Source: Carya illinoinensis | Lineage: Eukaryota; Streptophyta; Magnoliopsida; Fagales; Juglandaceae | NCBI RefSeq assembly: GCF_018687715.1 | Contig: NC_056757.1 | Coordinates: 23,287,501-23,351,500 of the forward strand | Direction of reading: 5' to 3' | Length of the DNA: 64,000 nucleotides | Part shown: in pieces, positions 1-9,539 of the stretch | How positions within the stretch are numbered: position 1 is the stretch's first letter | Layout: every line of letters starts with the position of its first letter | Notes under the pieces: model-generated | Seen by the model: the letters and a program-made list of their open reading frames with translations, nothing else | Database searches by the model: none | What the model was told of the DNA's origin: nothing | Position numbers and translations under genes: made by a program

Positions 1-114
1 AAAGTTTGGTGAATGATGATACTTCTCTTTGGGGTCGAGTTGATATTGCCTAAACTATCATTTGTTTTTCTTTTTTTGTTTGAGGACAAACAAAGTTGTA
101 AGTTTGGGGGTATT
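1..114 (+). mobile_element. Ty3/gypsy internal region, 3' end with polypurine tract
   Basis: The window opens inside an LTR retrotransposon. The last bases before the LTR (about 98-112) contain a purine-rich tract ending AAGTTTGGGGGTA, preceded by GAGGACAAACAAAG. This arrangement is characteristic of the polypurine tract in front of the 3' LTR of plant Ty3/gypsy elements (Tat/Athila group). No coding sequence is recognisable in this short piece. The rest of the element lies to the left of the window. Confidence 0.7.
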
Positions 115-1437
115 TGATGGCTTGCAAAATTTCATATTGCAGATTTTACAAGTTCGCTCGAGCGGAGGCTCTTGGCCGCTCGAGCGAATTCAGGCAGATT
201 CAAACGCTCGACTGCCGCTCGACAGGGAGCTCGAGCAGGTTGCTGAAAAACGAAGATCGCTCGAGCGGAGACATTGGCCGCTCGAGCGAAATCAGGCAGA
301 GTCGAACGCTCGATGTGCACTCGATAGGACGCTCGAGCGAAATCAGGCAGAGTCGAACGCTCGACGCGCGCTCGACACCCCGCTCGAGCGAACATCGTAT
401 TTTGACAGATTTTAGGTTTTCCGCCGTGGGACCATATAAAAGGCCATTCTTCACTCTAGAGCCGCGGTTTTTGACTGGAGAACACTCTTTGGGAGAAAAA
501 AACATAACTAGAGGGATTCAAATCATTTGTTTTGGAGACGGAATTCCAATTTATTGCACGTACGTTGGATTCATACACGAGCACGGACGGGAGAAAGGCG
601 TTGAATCGTTCCCTTGAGCTTTTGACGACCAGTTGAGGCTGCAAGGAGGATTTTTCAGTGTTTATTTTCTTCTTCCCATCTTCTCAGAACAATTATGGTG
701 AATTCGTTTATGTTGAATTCCAATTCTAGCATGAGCTAAATTTTCTTCTTTCTAGGAAAACGATGTAACCTAATTCCGAACTATGCTTGTTTGTCCATGC
801 TAATTTAATGCAATTCTCTATTTGTTTATCTGATTTATTCTGAGTTTAATGCTTCTAATTAACTGGCCATTGATTAGATGATTATTAATCTTGTGATTTG
901 CTATCGAAAGAGGGAATCATAGGGTAGATCTTGGACATTTCAGCATAGGTAAGTATAGAGATCGAAAGACTTGTATGAACCTGTGTAGTAATTAAATCAT
1001 TGGTCTTATTGCGTTCTTGATTATTTAATTTGCATACTCTTGTGTGAATTGATAAACTAGAATCACTTCCAATTGACTATCGAAAGAGGCTTTTGGATGA
1101 ATTAGAGATTTGCTAATAGACAAAAGAGGTTTAAGTTAAATTAGCTGGATGAGAAAAGCATAGTGAAGAATTATGGTGAAATCGATTTCCTAGAAGGTTT
1201 CTTCCCCATTGAATTTGATCTTTGAAAGTCAGTTTTATTTTCTTTACTTATTTCTCTTTGAGTTGATCTAAGTTTATTTGCAACTACAAAAACCTTAGCG
1301 ATTCCTCTAGATAAAATTGAGATTAGTAAAATTTTGGTATTTGGCAAGAGTAAGGTACCAATCCCTGAGGACGATACTCTACTTATTACTTTACTATAAA
1401 ACTACGATACTGTGCACTTGCAGTTTTGCACCGGTCA
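115..1437 (+). mobile_element. 3' LTR of a Ty3/gypsy element (plus strand)
   Basis: A 1.32-kb LTR begins with TGATGG directly after the polypurine tract and ends CCGGTCA, giving TGA...TCA termini. The end (AAACTACGATACTGTGCAC, then TTGCAG) matches the style of Tat/Athila LTR ends. A TATA-like box (CATATAAAAGG, about 435-445) follows the CTCGAG-rich array, so the array lies in U3. The right boundary coincides with the point where the copia reading frame on the minus strand is broken (after K-P-V-G-T). The Ty3 element therefore appears to have inserted into the copia element, and the remaining copia 3' part should lie left of the window beyond the 5' LTR. The expected 5-bp target duplication would be the GTGTG at 1438-1442; its partner is outside the window. 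Confidence 0.75.
149..393 (+). repeat. CTCGAG-rich palindromic repeat module in the Ty3 LTR
   Basis: Seven CTCGAG sites, mostly as GCTCGAGC, are interleaved with CGCTCGAC and the core AATCAGGCAGAGTCGAACG. They form two to three imperfect units of about 75-110 bp. The array is CpG-rich in an otherwise AT-rich LTR. The same module recurs in the copia LTR at 4921-5150 on the other strand. In both LTRs it lies upstream of the probable TATA box and is followed by GAGCGAACAT and then TTCCGCCG. Confidence 0.9.
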
Positions 1438-4400
1438 GTGTGCCAACTGGTTTGGCCTTGTCCATATTGAATCTGCTGAGTACCTTTTTCACATACTCAG
1501 CCTGTGAGAGTCTCAACGTACCTCTGACTCTGTCTCTGACAATTCTCATGCCAAGGATTTGCTTTGCAGCTCCCAAATCCTTCATTGCAAAGTGCTCTGA
1601 CATCTGCTTCTTCAGATTATTGATCTCATCAATACTAGCCCCTGCAATAAGCATGTCATCCACATACAACAGCAAAATAATGTAAGAATTGTCAAAATGC
1701 CTGACATAGCAGCAGTGATCTGCCTGACATCTAATATACCCTGCACTGTGCATGAAGTTGTCAAATTTCTTATACCACTGTCTAGGAGCTTGCTTCAGGC
1801 CATACAAGCTCTTCTTCAGTCTGCAAACTGAACCTTCCTTTCCCTATACCACAAACCCCTCAGGCTGGTGCATGTAGATGTCTTCTTCAAGGTCTCCATG
1901 AAGAAAAGCTGTCTTCACATCTAACTGCTCAAGAAATAGATCTTCAGTGGCAACCATAGCCAGTACCATCCTGATAGTTGTGATATTTATCACAGGAGAA
2001 AAGATCTCAGAGTAATCAATACCTTGCTTTTGCTGAAAGCCTTTTACAACAAGTCTAGCCTTGTACCTCTTACTGCCGTCATGCTCAGTTTTCACCCGGT
2101 ACACCCACTTGTTGTGTAATGCCTTCTTCCCTGATGGAAGTTCTGTCAACTCCCATGTCTGATTCCCTAGCAGGGAATCCATCTCGTCTTTCATGACCAG
2201 CTCCCACTTGCTAGAATTCTCATCTTGCAAAGTTTCTTCATAACTCTGCGGTTCTCCACCATTTGTCAACAAAATGTAATTCAAAGTAGGTGAGAAACAC
2301 TGTGGAGGACGTATAGTCCTAACTGACCTGCGAACTGCAACTGTAGGAGTAGACGGTTCTGAAATTGCCTGCGGAATAATAGGAATGGGTGCACTGGACC
2401 CACTCTCCCCGTCACTCACATCTCTACATTGCACTGTGACCTCTGGTAGGTCATCCAATCCTACAAACTCGGACTCCTGAGGAGCTACTGCAGAAGCTGT
2501 GCTCGACTTATCCTTGTACATCATTTTCTCATTGAAAATCACATTCCTGCTTCTTATGATTTTCCCACCCTGATCATCCCAGAAACGATAGCCAAATGCC
2601 TTGTCTCCATAGCCAATGAAATAGCATTTCTTTGACTTAGCCTCAAGCTTACTACGAGCATCAGAATCAACAAGCACATAAGAAAGACAACCAAAGGTTT
2701 TAAGGTGAGAAAACTTAACCTCTTTCCCGCTCCAAACCTCCTCAGGCAATCCACAATCCAGTGAAACTGATGGCCTTCTGTTTATCAAATAAACGGCAGT
2801 GCTGACTGCATCTGCCCAGAAAGTGGGTGGTAGTCCAGTGTGCAACCTCATGCTTCTAGCACGCTCATTAATAGTCCTGTTCATACGCTCAGCAACTCCA
2901 TTTTGCTGTGGTGTCTCAGGAATGATCTTCTTCATTCTGATACCCAGAGCTGCACAATACTCCTTGAACCCGCCATCAACATACTCACCACCATTGTCAG
3001 ACCTCAAACACTTCAGTTTCAAGCCTGTCTCTGTCTCAACCATGGCTTTCCAAATTTTGAAAACATTAAATACTTCAGATTTATGTTTCAAAAAATAAAT
3101 CCATACCTTCCTACTATGGTCATCAATGAACGTAACATAGTAGCGAGAACCTCCAAGAGATGCAACTGGGGAAGGACCCCACACATCTGTGTGCACAAGA
3201 TCAAGTCTTCCTGTCTTTGGCGTCCTGCCACTTTTCAAGAAGCTGACCTTCTTTTGTTTCCCCATAACACAACTCTCACACATACCGAGATCAACTGTCT
3301 TCAGTTCTGGTAGCTTGCCTCTAGACAGAAGTTCCGTCATGCCCTTCTGACTCATATGGCCAAGCCTACAATGCCACAAATCTGCTGTGCTCTCTGCAAC
3401 GGTAGTAGCAATAGTGTCAATTAAACCAGTAGTCATATATAGTGTACCAGTTTTCTTACCCCGAGCTAGTACCAATGCCCCTTTTGTGACCTTCCAGGTG
3501 CTATCTGAGAACACCACTGAATGATCACACTCATCAAGCTGCCCAACAGAAATGAGGTTCTTCTTCAACTCAGGAATGTGCCTGACCTTTTGCAAGGTCC
3601 ATTTGTTCTTGCCAGGGAGTGCAATGCCAATGTCTCCCATCCCCACTACGTTCAAAGCCTCACCATCAGCCAAATATACCTTCCCAAAATCACCTGTAAC
3701 ATAATTCCGCATTAGTTCCCGGTGGGAAGATGTATGGAAGAAAGCCTCTGAATCCAGTATCCAGTCATCAACTGGACTATGAACTGCAAGCAATAGTGCA
3801 TGCTGTACTTCTTCAGTTACCACATTAGCACTATCATTCTCCGTCTTCTTGGGGTTTTTGCAGTTTTTCTTTATGTGGCCAGTTTTGCCACAATTCCAGC
3901 AAGTTGCCTACTGACCAGGCCTCGACTTGCTCTTGCCCCTGTACTTTGATTTTGATCTTCCTCTGTTTGAGTTCCTGTCATGTGATCTCTCTCGAGAATC
4001 AACATTTAGGGCTAAACTCAAACCCGAGGTCTCACCTGAATCTTTCCTACGCACCTCCTTAGCCAAAATCAAATCACGAATATCATCATATTTCAGTTTA
4101 GTTTTACCAGCAGAATTACTAACAGCCATTCTCATGGCTTCCCAACTATTTGGCAATGAAGCCAATAGTATCAGTGCACGTATCTCAACATCAAATTCAA
4201 TTTCAACAGACGACAATTGATTTGTGATAGTATTAAAATCATTCAGATGTTGTGCAACAGACGTACCATCTGCCATTTTCAAATTGAATAACTTTTTCAT
4301 CAGATGTACCTTGTTATTCGCTGACGGCTTTTCATACATACCTGACAAAGCCGCCATGAGATCCGCAGTCGTCTTTTCCTTGATGACGTTGTGTGCAACG

Positions 4401-4609
4401 GATCTCGACAGGGTTAATCGAATAACCCCCAGAACCTGTCGATCCAACAGGTTCCAACTAGCATCATCCATCTTTTCCGGTTGCTGCCCCAATAGTGGAA
4501 GATGAAGTTTCTTCCCATAGAAGTAGTCCTCTATCTGCATCCTTGAGTATCCAAAATCCGTGCCATCAAACTTCTCGATCCCCGATACCTTCAATTCATC
4601 TCCAGCCAT
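1438..4609 (-). pseudogene. Ty1/copia gag-pol polyprotein, interrupted
   Basis: This is a single-frame copia polyprotein starting at ATG 4607-4609, right after the primer-binding site. Gag occupies 4609-3911. A CCHC zinc knuckle (CWNCGKTGHIKKNC) lies near 3855-3900. A degenerate protease motif follows (WILDSEAFFH, where DSG would be expected). The integrase zinc segment (HCRLGHMSQKG) and a DDE core come next: HTDVWG, SDNGGEY and an E in NGVAERMN. The reverse transcriptase has KARLVVKGF, LDVKTAFLHG and an intact YVDD. Two in-frame TAG codons break the frame, at 3908-3910 between gag and the zinc knuckle and at 1844-1846 inside RT. The frame otherwise stays open. RNase H and the 3' LTR are absent because the Ty3 LTR interrupts RT at 1437/1438. 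Superfamily assignment is secure; activity is very unlikely given the stops, the altered protease and the insertion. Confidence 0.95.
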
Positions 4610-4630
4610 CGTTTCTCCTCAGACCCGAAC

Positions 4631-4648
4631 CTTGGCTCTTGATACCAA
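4631..4648 (-). other. Copia primer-binding site
   Basis: On the minus strand, TTGGTATCAAGAGCCAAGG lies one base inside the 5' LTR. It is a near match to the TGGTATCAGAGC type site that pairs with the 3' end of initiator methionine tRNA, as is usual in plant copia elements. It fixes the inner boundary and the direction of the element. Confidence 0.85.
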
Positions 4649-4649
4649 T

Positions 4650-5174
4650 TGTTGTGAAAAACGATGACAAAGAATTGAGAGATAATAACGAACGAGAAAA
4701 ACAATCACACACGCAATCACATACGACACAAGATGTACGTGGTTCGGCAAATTGCCTACGTCCACGGGAGCTGCAGATGATTTTATTATTGAGGAATACA
4801 CACTACAAGATGGATCTCAACACTGTTCGTCCACGGTATTTTTCGTGTCTACAGTACCCAGACATAAGAGTCAAAAATCACATATATAGTTCAAACGGCG
4901 GAATCCCTAAAATTGTATGTTCGCTCGAGCGGCGTGTCGAGCACTCGTCGAGCGAACTTCCCTTCCGCGTCCTGCTCGAGCTCACTGTCGAGCTGATGTC
5001 GAGCGTTCGACTCTGCTTGACTTCGCTCGAGCGGCCAATGCCTCTGCTCGAGCGAACTCCTCCCGCTCGAGCTCACTGTCGAGCTGACGTCGAGCGTTCG
5101 ACTCTGCCTGACTTCGCTCGAGCGGCCAATGCCTCCGCTCGAGCGGTGTGGACCAGACTCCACAGTACTCAACA
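4650..5174 (-). mobile_element. 5' LTR of the copia element
   Basis: A 525-bp LTR with TGTTG...CAACA termini (TGTTGTG at the plus-strand left end, CTCAACA at the right end). It sits directly next to the primer-binding site. Its U3 half, on the right in plus coordinates, holds the CTCGAG-rich array. A TATA-like stretch (AACTATATATG) follows the array on the minus strand. Immediately outside, at 5175, the sequence becomes RING-H2 gene sequence, so the first bases there (CTTTT) are the expected target duplication. Its partner is out of the window. Confidence 0.85.
4921..5150 (-). repeat. CTCGAG-rich palindromic repeat module in the copia LTR
   Basis: Seven CTCGAG sites lie in two units about 91 bp apart. 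Each unit contains GGCATTGGCCGCTCGAGCG and the core GTCAGGCAGAGTCGAACG (minus-strand reading). The module has the same elements, order and orientation relative to its LTR as the array at 149-393, although that LTR belongs to a different retrotransposon superfamily. Confidence 0.9.
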
Positions 5175-5518
5175 CTTTTGAAGAACATGGTGAAATCTGT
5201 GCTCCAAGTGGTGGGTGCAACTGGGAACCCTGAAAATGTAGAAGAAGCAGGCGACCCAGAGAATATTGCAAGGGATCAGAGAAGAGTTTCAACAACACGG
5301 TTCAAGTCTTTGTGCCACAACTGCAACATTGCAGGTGTTGGTGCTAGTACTATTGGTAGCATAATTTCAATGGAGTGCTGTGTTTGTCTGTGTAGGTTTG
5401 AAGCAGATTAGGAGGTGAGTGAGTTATCCTGCAAGCATTTCTTTCACAAAGATTGCTTAGAGAAATGGTTTGAAAACAGGCATATTAATAACTGCCCTCT
5501 CTATCGCTCTTTGGACTA
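5175..5518 (+). pseudogene. XERICO/RHA2-like RING-H2 protein, 5'-truncated pseudogene
   Basis: The frame starting at the copia boundary reads LLKNMVKSVLQVVG, then TTRFKSLCHNC, then a RING-H2 domain. The zinc ligands begin CCVCLCRF and continue SCKHFFHKDCLEKW. This order (a short hydrophobic N-terminal segment, a T-x-R-F-x-S-L-C motif, then RING-H2) fits the XERICO-type plant E3 ubiquitin ligases involved in abscisic acid and stress responses. Three lesions are visible. The 5' end is removed by the copia LTR at 5174/5175. A TAG at about 5409-5411 falls inside the RING. The last cysteine pair reads CPLYRS instead of CPLCRS, losing a zinc ligand. The product would not be a working ligase. The missing first codons are predicted beyond the nested transposons to the left. 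Confidence 0.75.
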
Positions 5519-5731
5519 GATTTCCATGGTTTTAGTGGGTGGAAGAAGGAATGCTAGCTCTTGTCTTTCATTTTTCTCTGTTGCACTTTCTTCTCTCTGT
5601 TTCTTCTTTTTTTCTCTACCTTCATTATATATTTCGTCCTCGAAAATCTTGTCTTCTGAGAGTTTTGGGAGCAGGCGTCTTTGTCGACGTTTATTCTGTG
5701 ACGTAAGAAACGTATACGTTTTTTCCTTTCG

Positions 5732-5806
5732 TTCCTCCTGAGAAAGATGCTGAGCGCTTGCTCTGATGCAGCATCCGGTTTCGTTATAGAAGACCCGTGC
5801 ATGCGT
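5732..5806 (+). repeat. Duplicated segment, copy 1
   Basis: This ~75-bp stretch (CTCCTGAGAAAGATGCTGAG... TCTGATGCAGCATCCGGTTT) has a diverged copy at 8098-8166. Both copies carry an ATG opening a frame of similar length and composition: MLSACSDAASGF here, MPSSLSDAISGL at the other copy. Each closes with a TAA, after 20 codons here and 17 at the other. This may be a duplicated first exon or a small repeat. No family is recognised. Confidence 0.5.
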
Positions 5807-5817
5807 TAATTTAAGGG

Positions 5818-5863
5818 ACGGTGCTACAGGCACCGTTGGTGGCTCCCGCTGGGAGTCACCATT
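5818..5863. other. Two consecutive hairpins
   Basis: ACGGTGC-TACAG-GCACCGT forms a perfect 7-bp stem. It is followed at once by TGGTGGCTCCC-GCT-GGGAGTCACCA, an 11-bp stem with one G-T wobble. An AT-rich block with poly-A follows. This may be the end of a small non-autonomous element. No matching opposite terminus was found nearby. Confidence 0.5.
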
Positions 5864-8090
5864 AGGCAAAAAAAAAATTGTATTTTTGTTTATTTTTTAA
5901 ATCATTTTTTAATAATTTTAAATATTTAAAAAAAATAAAAAAATTTATAATAATATTAAAAAAAATTCTTAATCATTAAGGGAAAAAAAAAAAAAAAAAA
6001 AAAAAAAGAAGGAGGGATCCAGCATTTTCCTTAAGTTTTCTATGGATTACGTGGGGAAGGGTCAGATTGCCTGATGTATTATATTTTAAATGATTTTCTA
6101 AGTTAATTATTTTAATAAAAGTTCTTAAAATATTTATGAATATAAGAAACCGTCCATTCCGATTTTTCCATCCCTCAACGCTAAAATATTTTATCTCACA
6201 AAATTTCCTTTTAATTAAATTGTGTGTAAACGCAGGGATGAAAATACATTATCCATAAAATGAATATAAATACGATACGAAATAAGTAAATTTAAATTTT
6301 ATATAAATAAATTTAGGTAAAAAATAAGTTGATCCGCTAAAACATAACTAATAAACAGATGAATTGCGGGTAATCTACTAAACCCAAGTTAACTCCTGTA
6401 ACATAAATAAATTTTATTTTTAAATTTTATAAATGTTTGGTCTTAGCTAGACTCTTATAGGTTCTTTTGTTGTTGGGAATATGTGATATTAACATTTTTT
6501 TTTGGTTAATATGTAATTTTATGAAAATATTAATTTTTTTATATTATTAATTTGGATATTGATAATAAAATATTTTATAGTAAATTAAATTTTAATTATG
6601 AATTATTTATATAATTATCATTGTATATATGAAATTATATTAACTAAGCTAAAAAAATAAATATATAGTTCAACTTAATTCATTTATAAATGACTCGTGT
6701 CTAGATTAATTTATAAAAAATAAATTATTAAATAAATTAAACATGTTACGTCGTATCACCTATTAATTAAACCGATCAAGTTTTAAGTTGACTCACAATC
6801 TAATATTCATGATTATGAACATAATCCGTAAACAGGAATTCTCACATATGAACTATCGCAATTGTCATTTAATATTAAAAAATAAAAACTTGAGTGGCTT
6901 CATTAATCATTTGAAAACGATCGACAAAACACCACCAAACATAAAGGTTTCGTGATCAAGTTGTGAAAGCGAAACACCTGCACACAACAATACATCCAAA
7001 CGGGGCTGAAAGCGTGTAAGGCGGGCTTGGCTTCCAAAAAAAAAAATTAACGCTTCGTGAACCGATTGCATACCCATTTTTTTTAATAATTAAGTAGGTG
7101 AATATTATTAAGTTTATGTATTTTTTATAATAAAAAATATTTAATAATATTAAAAAAATAAATAAAAGAAAAGTTAAAAAAATTAAAAAAAATGTTTGAA
7201 ATGCACTAATGCTTTAAAAAATAATAATTCATTCAAATTTTAAAACAAAATTCGTATTATAAAATTATATTATAATAATATTTTAATTTTATAATATTTT
7301 TATTTAATTTTTTTTCTTTTCACAAAATTTAAAAAATAAATAAATCAAACTATCTTATTATTATTTATAAATTATTTTACTATTATTCGTACAATTCTTA
7401 TAAATTTTACCAATATTTACTAAGGATAGTAATACTCTACCGTCTAAGTAACATTATTTATAACTTTTCTTTTTCTATTTTTACATATTTTTTAATAAAT
7501 TTAAATATTTTTAAAAATTAAAAAAATAAAATAATATACTTAAAATTATTAAGTAAAAAAAAAAATTGATGAGCATTTCAAACGGTCAGGCATTCACTAA
7601 AGACCTCGCTGAATAATGCTGAATCAGTCCCATCAAGAAATAAAAAGCTAACAAGTCAACCGACAAAAAAGGAAAAATGGGAAGGAATCAATCTGCACAC
7701 TGCTGATGAGTCAGTCTCCATGATTTGTCATGCTAGCTGTTTTCTTCGTGTTGGCTTTCGTATAACTCGAATTTAGACAATAAATCGAGATATCTGCGTG
7801 TCAATCTTGCTCTGCTTTTACTTCTGTTTTTGTCTAATTATTACCTATTCTGGATATACAAACATGACTCTCGTTCTATTATAAGATGATGTCATGTTAA
7901 TTAAAATTATATTTTATATAAAATTTTAATTACATGATATATTGCGATAAGATTAGAAGAAAGTAATTGATAATTAATAATTTCGTTTCTTTTTTTGGGC
8001 TGAGATTTAAGTTGCAGAGGTTTTAGTATGCTCTTTTCTCTTTTCTTTCTTAAGAAAGAAATGCTAATTTATTATTATTATTATTATTTT
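5864..8090. other. AT-rich intergenic stretch with three related AT-rich blocks
   Basis: No gene was seen. A poly-A run lies at about 5982-6007. Three blocks of similar sequence (about 5870-5980, 7080-7190 and 7425-7560) share a core of TTTTTAATAATTTTAAATAT, then poly-AT, then a terminal ATTAAG or AGTAAAAA. They look like remnants of one short AT-rich MITE-like family. The rest is low complexity. Confidence 0.5.
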
Positions 8091-8097
8091 TTTGGGT

Positions 8098-8166
8098 TTC
8101 TCCTGAGGAAGATGCCGAGCTCATTGTCTGATGCAATATCTGGTTTAAACAAAAAAGACGCGTAAA
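8098..8166 (+). repeat. Duplicated segment, copy 2
   Basis: This is the diverged partner of 5732-5806 (TTTCTCCTGAGGAAGATGCC, then TCTGATGCAATATCTGGTTT). It lies 2.37 kb downstream of the first copy, in the same orientation. Confidence 0.5.
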
Positions 8167-8691
8167 AAACTATGGTTTTGTCACACTATAATAAATACAT
8201 TGGAAATATCGAAACAAAGTTATGGCTTATGAAACTCAGAAGGCCAAAAACTTTGCTCATGTTTGCATAAAACCATTTAGAACTGTTCCTAGGCAGGATT
8301 CAATCTAAATTGATGTTGGTGAGGAGGTTTTGCTGTTTAGGGGGATGTTTTTCTTCTCTTATTTCTTTTGATGTGCATTCAATTTCTTATGTAGAGGATG
8401 ATTCAGCTAAAGAAAAAAGGTAAAAGTTAACAAAGGTTACTGGTGTTGCCCCTAAAATAAAAACCCAGATTACTTTCTAAGGACCAGCCTTCTAGCATGG
8501 AAGATAAAGAGGTTTCTTTTAATAAAGCCAATGTATATTTTACAAATTGGGTCTTTCTTATGCTTTTTCAAATGAGTCATATTTTAGATCTCTTGCTATT
8601 TTTTTCATGATGTATGCTAAATGCAATCTTGTTGTTGGAAGAGAAGAGAGTTGTGGAATTCACTTTCCAATCTTGAAGTGAATGGACTGCA

Positions 8692-8898
8692 TGGATCTTG
8701 GTTTGTGATTTTAACATCGTCAAAATCTATTTTGAGAAATTAGGGATTGTAAATATTTTGACTAATAGGTTGCCCTTTTTGTTGCCTAAGCTTGTATCTA
8801 TTCAATAAGGTTCATTTGTAGAGGAGACGTTGATCTGTGAGTCAATTACACTTGCTCAAGAACTTACCACATAGCTTGGGATGAAAGACAAGTGGAGG
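8692..8898 (+). pseudogene. LINE (L1-type) reverse transcriptase fragment
   Basis: One frame reads VCDFNIVKIYFEKLG, then ILTNRLPFLLPKLVSIQ, a stop, GSFVEETLICESITLAQEL, another stop and LGMKDKW. This matches the fingers-palm part of plant L1-type LINE reverse transcriptase, where the usual form is (V)YKIxSKxLxNRLxxxLPxLIxxxQxxFVxGRxIxxNIxLAxEL. Two stops and the short length make it a dead relic. The plus-strand sequence before it (8200-8690) may belong to the same insertion, but no domain is recognisable there. Confidence 0.65.
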
Positions 8899-9539
8899 TG
8901 ATTTTATACTGAATCCAATAACATGAAGCAATTTGACATGAAAAAGAATTGGTTATTAACAATTTCTTGAATTAACAGGAAAATAATAGAACAAAAGACA
9001 GTCTTAGCGAATGCAGTACACGCAGAAGCAGCGCTCCAAATCCATGGAAACCTAAGTAGTAGTAACAACAAAATATTCAAAAACTGGAAGATGCAACAAA
9101 TCAAAGAGTTATAAAGAACGCATATGAATAAGTTTGTCTCATAAACAAAACTTACAAAAATTAGGAACAGTACATGCCCTCAAGTTATTTTCTATGTGGG
9201 GAAATCAGGACATATGAATATGCCAAATAAACACAAGCAACCTGTTTCATAACGAGCTCAGCGCTGAGTAAATGGGTATCCTCTGTCCTAAATGAATCTC
9301 AACTCCAGATAAGAGAACAAAAAGTTATGTACAGAATGTTGCCCAAAGAATCCCGGAATTTGTCTACTCTCCCAAACATTTCCCAAAGAATAATATAATG
9401 TAGCCAGACAAATGGCAAGGCTGGATCAGTATTGCACCAGTTAATAATTGTTCAATTAGAACCTCCATGAGAGAAGTCATGCAAACTGCAAGTCCCAGTA
9501 ACCTGTACAATAACAGACATCTTAACATGTTGATGATGA

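Noticed and set aside
62..617. Overlapping open frames on both strands across the CTCGAG arrays (also 4495-5298)
   Set aside because: They are produced by the GC-rich palindromic LTR repeat, which is open in several frames on both strands. There is no protein family match.
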